DNA of 64,000 nt from Phaeocystidibacter sp965659415 (GTDB lineage Bacteria; Bacteroidota; Bacteroidia; Flavobacteriales; Schleiferiaceae). Location: contig CBFHVA010000011.1 in the NCBI GenBank assembly GCA_965659415.1, positions 22,065-86,064 on the forward strand. The letters are read 5' to 3'. Position 1 is the first letter of the stretch. Each line of letters opens with the position of its first letter. The notes under the pieces were generated by a model. It saw nothing but the letters and a program-made list of their open reading frames with translations, had not been told where the DNA came from and ran no database searches. Below, one piece after another: positions 27,841 to 35,622 of this stretch. The position numbers and the translations under genes were made by a program.

Positions 27841-28975
27841 CCTTTGGTTAACTAGCCTGATGCTTTCTGGGCAAGCAGATGTTACCATGACGCTTACCGA
27901 TTCCTTGAGAGAGGTCAGCGGAATTACGTCGGACGGAGAATACCTCTGGATGATTAACGACAGTGGAAACGAACCTTTGCTTTTCGAATTCCATGGAGAA
28001 AAATGGGTGGGAACCTATCCGGTAGCTGCAGACAACACCGATTGGGAATCAATCACTCGCGATATTGCGGGAAATCTGCATATCGGAGACATTGGTGATA
28101 ATCGGAACCGCAGGTCGGCACGAAGAATCTATGTAATCCCGCGTGCTCAACTCAATCATCAATACGACACCCTCTACCCACAGTTGCTGGAATTCTCCAC
28201 ACCTTATTCATTGGACAGTTTAACAGAACCGAGCGACTTCGATTGGGAATCATTGATTTGGTATGGTGGTAAGTATTACACCTTCAGCAAGAATCGCAGA
28301 CCCCATTTTGACGGTGCCTCAATCCAGTTTTCCGCTCCTATAGGAGTTTCAGATACGATCCCTGTCTTCTTCTCCCCACAAGACACAACTCAACTGGGCG
28401 GGCTTATTCGAGAAATGAGTTGGGTAACAGATGCTTGTCTGAGTGCAGACAGACGACATATCTTTTTGTTGAGCTCAAATAAGGTATATGGATTCCTAGA
28501 TTTTCCCGGAGACCGATTCTTTGAAGGCTACCCCATCACTTTATCCTTAGGGAGCTTCACTCAAAAGGAAGCCATCACAGCCTGGAACGATACCACATTG
28601 CTCATTGCGGATGAGGTTTCGCCGCTTGGCGGCGGAAAGGTTTACTATTTAGACCTGACAGAAGCTTTGGATGAATACGTCCAACTCCGGCGGTCGGAAG
28701 TCCAACTTGCCTCGAAATTATTTGACACTACCCTGCACATCACGGTGAATGCGGTGGTGAATAGTAGTGTGATTCTGGAAGTATATGACGACGGTGGCCG
28801 CGCACTCATTGGCACCACGATCGGTGAGGTCACAAGAGGTCAGGAGACCACGTTCAATGTAGATGTTTCCGACTGGGAACCTGGAATGTATATAGTCAAC
28901 ATTCGACTTGGAAGGTTCCCTCACGGCTTTTTTGTAGCGAAAAAAGGCGATTGGCGGGAAGCACTGGAGCGTTAA
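27809..28975 (+). CDS. Secreted protein with N-terminal propeller-like domain and T9SS-type C-terminal domain
   Basis: A 388-residue exported protein. The ATG at 27809 lies 32 nt inside queA but gives a sound signal peptide (cleavage near LSGQA). Residues about 25-300 contain repeats such as ITSDGEYLWMINDSG and DWESITRD, which resemble SdiA-regulated/YjiK-type beta propellers; this is a tentative match. The last roughly 80 residues (VILEVYDDGGRALIG, then WEPGMYIVNIRL) fit a T9SS type A sorting domain, but with a non-standard tail after KK (GDWREALER). The gene is translationally linked to queA without an obvious functional tie. Confidence 0.8.
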   Translation: MATARYYIFVSLWLTSLMLSGQADVTMTLTDSLREVSGITSDGEYLWMINDSGNEPLLFEFHGEKWVGTYPVAADNTDWESITRDIAGNLHIGDIGDNRNRRSARRIYVIPRAQLNHQYDTLYPQLLEFSTPYSLDSLTEPSDFDWESLIWYGGKYYTFSKNRRPHFDGASIQFSAPIGVSDTIPVFFSPQDTTQLGGLIREMSWVTDACLSADRRHIFLLSSNKVYGFLDFPGDRFFEGYPITLSLGSFTQKEAITAWNDTTLLIADEVSPLGGGKVYYLDLTEALDEYVQLRRSEVQLASKLFDTTLHITVNAVVNSSVILEVYDDGGRALIGTTIGEVTRGQETTFNVDVSDWEPGMYIVNIRLGRFPHGFFVAKKGDWREALER

Positions 28976-28977
28976 AA

Positions 28978-29760
28978 TCAGTCCAGCGAGTAGGTCAAAT
29001 AGACGGACGAGCCCGTTGGAATAACAGTGAGCTTGCTATCGTTCTTGACGATGGTCCGACCTATGTACCAGCCTAGTGCAGCTCCAAAAAATACATCTGA
29101 AGCCCAGTGTTTGTTGTCGTTGATTCGCGACCAGCCGGCTATACCTGCTAAGCTATAGGCCGTAATACCCACCCAAGGTTTGTCCGAATAGGCATGTGCA
29201 TATACGCTTGCAACGGCCCAAGCTGTGGACGTGTGTCCGCTTGGAAAGGCATCGTTCTCTCCCGTGAGTGCATATGGACCATACCATACTGTAGGATCAT
29301 TGAGTTCATATGGTCTGGGGCGATGCGTAAGCTGTTTTAGAACTACGGTTGCACCACCAGTCAAAACAAAGGCTTTAAAAGCTTGCATCGAGGTGCGTTG
29401 AAGCTTTACATCATCGGTTAGATAGCCCACGCCAAGCAACAGGGCAGACCCTCCCAAACTATAGAGTCCGCTTCCCATCGGCTCTCCCACATATCTACTG
29501 ATTTGATCAGTGGTTGAGGACCTAACCGATTGCGACCAACTCTGTATCTGGTCATCTTGCGTGTAAACAACCAATCCGGTGGTTAGGATTCCTGCTCCTG
29601 CCCACCATGCGGTTTCATCCCATTTACTAATATCTACTACATCTATCGGCGTTTCGTACCAACCCCTCCAGTAGGTACTATCAACCACCTGAGCAGATAA
29701 TTGACAACAAATTGATGCGGTGAAAGCAACCGTGAATACAAGTTTTAGGATCAACTTCAT
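28978..29760 (-). CDS. PAP2-family phosphatase, periplasmic
   Basis: A 260-residue acid-phosphatase/lipid-phosphatase-fold protein with a signal peptide (1-24). All three PAP2 motifs are present: K-x6-RP as KQLTHRPRP (142-150), PSGH (173-176) and SR-x5-H-x3-D (S211, R212, H218, D222). Likely substrates are lipid phosphates such as undecaprenyl pyrophosphate or phosphatidic acid; the sequence does not decide. Hydrophobic stretches at about 53-66 and 100-112 may be membrane segments. Its ATG is only 3 nt from the ATG of the divergent EEP gene, and its stop is 2 nt from the convergent neighbour. Confidence 0.9.
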   Translation of the reverse strand: MKLILKLVFTVAFTASICCQLSAQVVDSTYWRGWYETPIDVVDISKWDETAWWAGAGILTTGLVVYTQDDQIQSWSQSVRSSTTDQISRYVGEPMGSGLYSLGGSALLLGVGYLTDDVKLQRTSMQAFKAFVLTGGATVVLKQLTHRPRPYELNDPTVWYGPYALTGENDAFPSGHTSTAWAVASVYAHAYSDKPWVGITAYSLAGIAGWSRINDNKHWASDVFFGAALGWYIGRTIVKNDSKLTVIPTGSSVYLTYSLD

Positions 29761-29763
29761 TGC

Positions 29764-30765
29764 ATGCTAAAATATATCATTATCACTTGCCTGAGCACAT
29801 CTGCCTTACTCGCACAAGAAAATAACGAGTATCCAAATCAGCTGCGTTTGGTTTGGTACAACTTGGAAAACGCATTTGACACCATTGACGATCCTCAGAA
29901 AAACGATGAAGACTTTCTACCCAGTTCTCCCAGAAATTGGAACAGCTGGAAATACTGGAGCAAACTCAATCGATTAGCCAAGGTGATTCGAAATTCAACA
30001 GGCTACTACGCACCTGACATTATAGGAGTTTGTGAAATTGAGAATGCCGAAGTACTGTATGATTTATCACGAAGACCCGGGCTTCGAAATACTGAGTATC
30101 GATTGATACATTATGACAGTCCGGATAAACGAGGAATAGATGTGGCCTTGCTCTACAATCCTGAGAAAATACACTTCTTTGAAAGCGATACCCTTCACAT
30201 AAACTTGCCAGATGGATATCCTACTCGTCTCATACTAACCGCTACTGGAATCCTTCAAAACGACGATACCCTGCATGTAGTAATGAATCATTGGCCTTCG
30301 CGGAGAGGAGGAGCTGAAACCAGCGAACCCAAGCGTGTACTTTGCGCGAATCGCACTCGAGTGCATCTTGAAGAACTTACCCAACATTATCCTACCGCAC
30401 AAATTGTAATGGCTGGCGATTTTAATGACGGCCCCTCAGACAAGAGCCTGTGTGTTCTCTGTGACTCATTGGAAAACTCAAACCTCCTCCTCCGTTGCCA
30501 TATGCGAGATCTACCACCCTTCCGCGGGACACATGCCCACGCAGGGAATTGGGCATACTTGGATCAGTGGGTTACAGGAGGGAGTCAAAGCAAGCGTCTC
30601 CTTCAAATCGATTCTATCTACGTATACAAGCGACCCTTTCTCATGAAACAGAATACTCGATTGATTGGTGAAACTCCATATCGCAGTTGGATGGGAAATT
30701 TCTTCACGAACGGATACTCAGACCACTTGCCCATCGTTCTAATACTCGATGTTCCTGAGATGTAA
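29764..30765 (+). CDS. Secreted endonuclease/exonuclease/phosphatase-family protein
   Basis: A 333-residue exported protein (signal peptide 1-17, MLKYIIITCLSTSALLAQ). The EEP fold is shown by the WYNLENAFD strand (Asn), GVCEIEN (metal-binding Glu, about residue 87), MNHWPSRRGG (His, about 178), GDFNDGPSD (about 218-226) and the terminal YSDHLPIVL (Asp-His pair). It could be a secreted nuclease or phosphodiesterase; the ligand is not readable. The start codon lies 3 nt from that of the divergent PAP2 gene, so each promoter must lie in the other gene. Confidence 0.9.
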   Translation: MLKYIIITCLSTSALLAQENNEYPNQLRLVWYNLENAFDTIDDPQKNDEDFLPSSPRNWNSWKYWSKLNRLAKVIRNSTGYYAPDIIGVCEIENAEVLYDLSRRPGLRNTEYRLIHYDSPDKRGIDVALLYNPEKIHFFESDTLHINLPDGYPTRLILTATGILQNDDTLHVVMNHWPSRRGGAETSEPKRVLCANRTRVHLEELTQHYPTAQIVMAGDFNDGPSDKSLCVLCDSLENSNLLLRCHMRDLPPFRGTHAHAGNWAYLDQWVTGGSQSKRLLQIDSIYVYKRPFLMKQNTRLIGETPYRSWMGNFFTNGYSDHLPIVLILDVPEM

Positions 30766-30855
30766 CCGACACGCACTTACCGTAGGGTAGATAGCTCTAT
30801 GTGATCCACATAAATTGCCTATCTTGCATTCTTCAACGACAAACACACGGATCGA

Positions 30856-31815
30856 ATGAAACAATTTCATTGGAAACACGCACTCATAGCACCTATTATT
30901 GCTCTCGGCATGGTAGCGTGTGAAACACCGGACGATAAAGACGAACCAGGAGGTTCTTACCCTTCCAATTCTGTTACGGTGCGCGGAACACAACAAGTAA
31001 ATCTTGCTGAAATTACAGCGGTAGATTGCGGCACTTGCCTTCCTACACAAGTTACGATGGAAGTGCTTAAAGCTCGTTATCCTGGACGCATTGTTCCGTT
31101 TTCTCTTCACGCTGGCGACACCCTGTACACGCCATTCATGAATGATTTGTATCTCACTTTAGGAGACGACAACTCAAATCCCAATAAACTCTTCATCAAC
31201 GGAATCCAAGTAACTGGAGATCCGTTTGAAATTGTTGGGGCCATCATCGACTCAGAAGTTCCACCGGTAATGGGTGTGGGTCATGCTGTTCGCTCCAACG
31301 ACACCGCATGGTTGGTTTATCCGAAGGTGAAGTTCTTCGCGAATGATCAAAGTGACTACTATGTGCAGAGTTATGTGATGCTCGACAATGCCGTTGCCAA
31401 GCAATACGGAGGAGTAGATATCACTCAAGCTAGCGCCTTTGCAGAAGTTCAAGCTGGCTCGAATGGTACACCATCAATCTGGACTCAAAATGCGGGACCT
31501 GTTGATTCTGTGACTTTCTTGTATCAGCAAGGGGATGCTTATATGCACCATGACGTGGCTCTTTATGCTGGTGTGAATGACACTAATGTTTACGGTCTCC
31601 CGCTCAGTGTGATTAACCCAATTGGTCAGAACTTCTTCCAAGGTGATGTATTCGGGAATGAATTCACTCCTATTGAGATCGCGGTTCCTAAACCAGATTT
31701 TGACATGATCCGTCACGTAGAAGGTGAAATCAAAGTCGCCACGATTGTATGGCAACGTATTTCAGGAACACCTGACCTCTATGTTTTTGTAAACGGATAT
31801 TACTCAGAGATGTAA
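30856..31815 (+). CDS. Omp28-like outer-membrane lipoprotein
   Basis: A 319-residue lipoprotein: lipobox LGMVAC with the lipidated Cys at residue 22, followed by a short acidic linker (ETPDDKDEPGG). Residues about 40-120 look thioredoxin-like with a C-x-x-C in AVDCGTCLPTQ, and the rest is beta-rich, matching Omp28-related proteins of Bacteroidota. Its role is not established; surface exposure is likely. A TATCTTGC (30820-30827) resembles the -7 box with mismatch. The gene is followed by a strong terminator. Confidence 0.8.
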   Translation: MKQFHWKHALIAPIIALGMVACETPDDKDEPGGSYPSNSVTVRGTQQVNLAEITAVDCGTCLPTQVTMEVLKARYPGRIVPFSLHAGDTLYTPFMNDLYLTLGDDNSNPNKLFINGIQVTGDPFEIVGAIIDSEVPPVMGVGHAVRSNDTAWLVYPKVKFFANDQSDYYVQSYVMLDNAVAKQYGGVDITQASAFAEVQAGSNGTPSIWTQNAGPVDSVTFLYQQGDAYMHHDVALYAGVNDTNVYGLPLSVINPIGQNFFQGDVFGNEFTPIEIAVPKPDFDMIRHVEGEIKVATIVWQRISGTPDLYVFVNGYYSEM

Positions 31816-31847
31816 TACATCTGGTTAAGCATTTAGAACTATAGTAT

Positions 31848-31876
31848 AAGCCCCGCCCAACAGCGGGGCTTTTCTT
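31848..31876 (+). terminator. Rho-independent terminator of the Omp28-like gene
   Basis: Perfect 9-bp stem (31848-31856 with 31863-31871), 6-nt loop, then a T-rich tail. It lies 33 nt after the stop codon. Confidence 0.93.
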
Positions 31877-32072
31877 TTGCCAGAAAAGAACACCACAGCA
31901 CTCCGTCCTTCTCATGAATAGAAGAACATACTTCTCAACAGTTTCATGCCATTTGTCAAGAAATCTAATTATGCTCATCCCATTGCTGAATGAGCAAGCT
32001 AATTCTGTGAAAACAGTTTAATGCTTTTCACAAGTTTCAGCAATGATGTGATCTTGCCTTGTTGACACCTCC
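31877..32072. other. Non-coding stretch between facing terminators
   Basis: About 195 bp with no credible reading frame, lying between the plus-strand terminator of the Omp28-like gene and the minus-strand terminator of yidC. Its main content is the nested inverted repeats at 31972-32045, described separately. Confidence 0.6.
31972..32045. ncRNA. Candidate structured RNA with pseudoknot-like pairing
   Basis: Three perfect inverted repeats are interleaved. Hairpin A pairs TGCTCAT (31972-31978) with ATGAGCA (31990-31996) around an 11-nt loop. Hairpin B pairs TGTGAAAA (32006-32013) with TTTTCACA (32025-32032) around another 11-nt loop. Nine bases of loop A (CATTGCTGA, 31981-31989) are complementary to TCAGCAATG at 32037-32045, just after hairpin B. 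This is the geometry of a pseudoknot or of two competing folds. Strand, promoter and expression are unknown, and chance cannot be ruled out. Confidence 0.3.
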
Positions 32073-32107
32073 AAACAAAAGCCCCGAAACTCATGTCACG
32101 GGGCTTT
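32073..32107 (-). terminator. Rho-independent terminator of pyrG-yidC
   Basis: Stem AAAGCCCCG/CGGGGCTTT (32078-32086 with 32099-32107) around a 12-nt loop. On the minus strand a T-rich tail follows. It lies 27 nt past the yidC stop. Confidence 0.9.
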
Positions 32108-32133
32108 GTATTTCTAGGTGATACTGCGCGCTT

Positions 32134-33915
32134 CTACTTATTCATGCGGCGCATTCTGCGATTACCTGATTCGTTCAATTCTTGTTGTTGCTCCATGGCC
32201 GCACTCAAGCGCTTAGACAATTTACTTTGCTTCTTAGGCTTGGCTTTATTCGCTTGAAGCTTCGCATGCAAGGCATCTTCGTCAATAAAGCGGCGAATGG
32301 CATACTGCTGACCAAAGGTGATCAAGTTGGATACCATATAGTAGTATGAAAGAGCCGCCGGATACTGGTTGAAGAAGAACAACAACATGAACGGCATGAA
32401 GTAAATGATGTACTTCAATTGTGGCATCTGCGAATTCGCACTACCTGTCATTTGCTGGTTCATGTACGAATAGATGAACGTAGAAATGGCCATCAAAATG
32501 GTGAACAAACTCACGTGAGATCCATAGAATGGGATTTCAAATGGAAGGGTGGCGATCACATCATATGTGGACAAATCTGTTGCCCACCAAAAACTCTCCT
32601 GACGCAATTCGATAGACGCCGGGAAGAAGCGGAACATCGCGAAGAGGATTGGCAACTGCAAGAGCTGTGGAATACATCCTCCTAATGGATTCACCCCGGC
32701 TTTCCGATAAAGTTCCATCGTAGCCTGTTGCTTCTTCATTGGGTCGTCGTCCTTGTGCTTCTCATTCAGTTCATCAATCTCAGGCTTGAGCACACGCATC
32801 TTAGCCATTGATTTATAACTCTGGAAGGTAAAAGGAGCCAATACAGTTTTGATCAACAAAGCCATCAACAGGATAATCAATCCATAATTCAAATGATAGC
32901 TGTCGAGCCAATTGAAAATCTTCACAACTACTCCGCGAGAAATCCATCCGAAAATCCCCCATCCGAAGTCGATAATCTTACCGTACCCTAGGTCGTACTG
33001 CTTGAGGATATCATACTTATTCGGACCGTAGTACATGTTCATGTTCACCGCAAAATCGCCGTTCACATCTTGAATGGAAATCTCCGACTCGAATTCTTTA
33101 ATGTAATCGCCATCTTCAAAAGCACGTGAGCGCATGGTGGCACCATCAAATCTACCTTCTGCCGTTAAGATGCTGGAGAAGAACTGTTCTTGATGGGCGA
33201 GCCATCTAATGTTGCTTACGGTTTCGTCATCACTGCCAGTAGATGACAGGTTCTCCATCTCTCCATCTTCAATTTCCCAATAGGCGATGCGGGTTTTCTC
33301 GTTCTCCAGTCTTCTGGATTTCTCGTGCTTAATGGTCTTTTGATCCCAGTTAAGCGTCAACTCCTGAGGTGAATTGACCTTTCCCGAAATCTTAAAATCA
33401 GTTTGATACTCCCTCGCCCCTTTCAGTGCCCATCTAAAGGTAATTGGGCCATCAGGACCTTGAGTGGTAAGAGCTAAGCTCGTGGCTGTTCGCTCCCCTA
33501 CTTCATAATTCGCCGCAGATGAATTCCAATTACCCAATTGGTAGTTCATCGTTTGATTCTGATTGGCCAAATAAAGTGGCAAACTGTCCCAAGTTTGATA
33601 CTCCTTCAACTCCACCTCTACCACCTGGGCTCCAATATTGGAAACTACCATGCGCAGCACTTCATTCTCAATTTCGAAGAACTCTTCTACAAAGCCCTCC
33701 TCCCGCAAAGTGTCGTTCGTTGTGGTTGGGGTATCCACCACTGCTATCGCGGCTGGACTTTCAGATTGCTCGCTCTGAACTTCCTCAGTAGGCGCTGCTA
33801 TGTCATCGCCTTGAGCAGGATCAGTGGTGCTATTAAAACTAAAATACGCAAACACGACACCTATCAATAATAAGCCAATGAGTTGCGTTCTATCGAACGT
33901 GGATTTTTGCTCCAT
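32134..33915 (-). CDS. yidC: Membrane protein insertase YidC
   Basis: YidC inserts and folds inner-membrane proteins, alone or with SecYEG. The 593 residues have the Gram-negative layout: an N-terminal helix (about 11-27), a large periplasmic beta domain (about 60-340), then the conserved insertase core with helices around 345-370, 420-445, 480-505 and 515-545, and motifs KAGVNPLGGCIPQLLQLPI (about 404-422) and YYYMVSNLI. The C-terminal tail is basic (KPKKQSKLSKR, RRMRRMNK), as expected for ribosome binding. It starts 9 nt after pyrG and shares its transcript. Confidence 0.96.
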   Translation of the reverse strand: MEQKSTFDRTQLIGLLLIGVVFAYFSFNSTTDPAQGDDIAAPTEEVQSEQSESPAAIAVVDTPTTTNDTLREEGFVEEFFEIENEVLRMVVSNIGAQVVEVELKEYQTWDSLPLYLANQNQTMNYQLGNWNSSAANYEVGERTATSLALTTQGPDGPITFRWALKGAREYQTDFKISGKVNSPQELTLNWDQKTIKHEKSRRLENEKTRIAYWEIEDGEMENLSSTGSDDETVSNIRWLAHQEQFFSSILTAEGRFDGATMRSRAFEDGDYIKEFESEISIQDVNGDFAVNMNMYYGPNKYDILKQYDLGYGKIIDFGWGIFGWISRGVVVKIFNWLDSYHLNYGLIILLMALLIKTVLAPFTFQSYKSMAKMRVLKPEIDELNEKHKDDDPMKKQQATMELYRKAGVNPLGGCIPQLLQLPILFAMFRFFPASIELRQESFWWATDLSTYDVIATLPFEIPFYGSHVSLFTILMAISTFIYSYMNQQMTGSANSQMPQLKYIIYFMPFMLLFFFNQYPAALSYYYMVSNLITFGQQYAIRRFIDEDALHAKLQANKAKPKKQSKLSKRLSAAMEQQQELNESGNRRMRRMNK

Positions 33916-33924
33916 CTTTAATTC

Positions 33925-35544
33925 TTATTCTTTCAGAGAAGATTTCACGGCGGCCTCAACAAATCCCACAAAAAGTGGATGCGGATTGGCTACAGTGCTC
34001 TTGTATTCAGGGTGGAATTGTACGCCGACAAACCAAGGGTGTGATTCAATTTCAACTATTTCCACCAAGCCTGTATCTGGGTTGATTCCGCTTGGCTTTA
34101 ACCCGGCGTTTCTCAAATCATCCAAATAGGCATTATTAAATTCATAGCGATGGCGGTGACGTTCAGAAATTGAACCTCTCCTGTAAATACCATGCGCTTT
34201 ACTTCCTTCTTCGAGATTACAGTTCTGAGCACCTAACCTCATGGTGCCTCCCATCTCGCTAATCTTCTTTTGCTCCTCCATCAAGTCGATTACCGGATCA
34301 GGGGTATCGGCATTTACTTCTGTAGAGTTCGCTTCGGGCTTATTGAGAACGTTTCGTGCAAATTCAATCACACTAGCTTGCATTCCAAAGCAGATACCGA
34401 AATACGGCACCCCGTTTTCACGAGCGTACTTCACCGCTTCGATCTTACCTTCAAATCCACGCTCACCAAAACCAGGCGCTACCAAAACTCCATCGAGGTC
34501 GCGCATGATGCGATCAACGTTATCCGGCTCCAAATCTTCGCTGTGAATCCACTTGATATTCACATTCGTTTCATTGTAGGCCCCGGCGTGAATTAGCGCT
34601 TCATAGATGGATTTATACGAGTCCTTCAATTCCACATACTTCCCAATCAAGCCAATCTCCACCTCATTTTTCGGGTATTTCAATCGGTAAAGGAAGTCTT
34701 TCCAACGCGACAAATCAGGTTCACCTGTGAGCGGTAAATCTAACTTGCGAAGAACCACATCATCCAACTTCTCCTTGCGCATTAACACCGGAACCTCGTA
34801 AATGGTCTCTGCGTCTCTAGATTCTATAACCGAATCCTTCGTAACGTTGCAGAACAAAGCCAATTTGCGTTTGATATCATCTCCCAAGTGGTGCTCACTT
34901 CTACAAACCAACACGTCGGGTTGTACTCCACTTTCTTGGAGCATCTTTACCGAGTGTTGTGTAGGCTTGGTCTTTAATTCGCCTGTGGCACCAAGGAATG
35001 GAATCAAAGTGAGGTGCACCACTACGCAGTCGTTTCCAAGTTCCCAACGAAGTTGACGAACCGTTTCAATATAAGGCAGAGCTTCGATGTCACCTACCGT
35101 ACCACCTATCTCTGTAATCACTATCTCGAACTCGCCTGTGTTGCCAAGCTTCTTGATTCGATTCTTGATTTCGTCTGTGATATGCGGGATAACTTGAACC
35201 GTTTTACCCAAATAGTCGCCGCGGCGCTCCTTCTCAATTACCGATTGATAAATACGACCGGTAGTAACGTTATTCGCTTGAGAAGTAGGTCGGTTTAGGA
35301 AACGTTCATAGTGACCCAGATCCAAATCCGTTTCTGCACCATCGTCCGTCACGTAACACTCACCGTGCTCGTACGGATTCAAAGTTCCCGGATCGATATT
35401 GATGTAGGGGTCGAGTTTCTGAATGGTTACGGAGTAACCTCTGCTTTGAAGCAAGGTCGCCAAAGAAGAAGCGATAATTCCCTTACCTAAAGATGATGTA
35501 ACGCCTCCCGTTACAAAGATGTACTTGGTGCTCGACTTTCCCAT
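33925..35544 (-). CDS. pyrG: CTP synthase
   Basis: UTP + glutamine + ATP give CTP. The 539 residues (ATG at 35544; a GTG two codons earlier is possible) show the synthetase domain with FVTGGVTSSLGKGI (P-loop) and KLDPYINIDPGT, and the class I glutamine amidotransferase domain with the nucleophile in GICFGMQ (about residue 390) and the His/Glu pair in VQFHPEY (about 512-518). Length equals the family norm. First gene of the pyrG-yidC operon. Confidence 0.97.
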   Translation of the reverse strand: MGKSSTKYIFVTGGVTSSLGKGIIASSLATLLQSRGYSVTIQKLDPYINIDPGTLNPYEHGECYVTDDGAETDLDLGHYERFLNRPTSQANNVTTGRIYQSVIEKERRGDYLGKTVQVIPHITDEIKNRIKKLGNTGEFEIVITEIGGTVGDIEALPYIETVRQLRWELGNDCVVVHLTLIPFLGATGELKTKPTQHSVKMLQESGVQPDVLVCRSEHHLGDDIKRKLALFCNVTKDSVIESRDAETIYEVPVLMRKEKLDDVVLRKLDLPLTGEPDLSRWKDFLYRLKYPKNEVEIGLIGKYVELKDSYKSIYEALIHAGAYNETNVNIKWIHSEDLEPDNVDRIMRDLDGVLVAPGFGERGFEGKIEAVKYARENGVPYFGICFGMQASVIEFARNVLNKPEANSTEVNADTPDPVIDLMEEQKKISEMGGTMRLGAQNCNLEEGSKAHGIYRRGSISERHRHRYEFNNAYLDDLRNAGLKPSGINPDTGLVEIVEIESHPWFVGVQFHPEYKSTVANPHPLFVGFVEAAVKSSLKE

Positions 35545-35569
35545 GTTCACTGGATTGTAAAAATCTCGG

Positions 35570-35577
35570 CAAAAATA
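35570..35577 (-). promoter_or_regulatory. -7 promoter box of pyrG-yidC
   Basis: Minus-strand TATTTTTG, full TAnnTTTG match, 25 nt before the pyrG ATG. No clear -33 TTG. Confidence 0.5.
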
Positions 35578-35622
35578 GGGAAATGAGAGCGGACGAGAAA
35601 CCTCGTGGTCGCCTTTCTGAAA

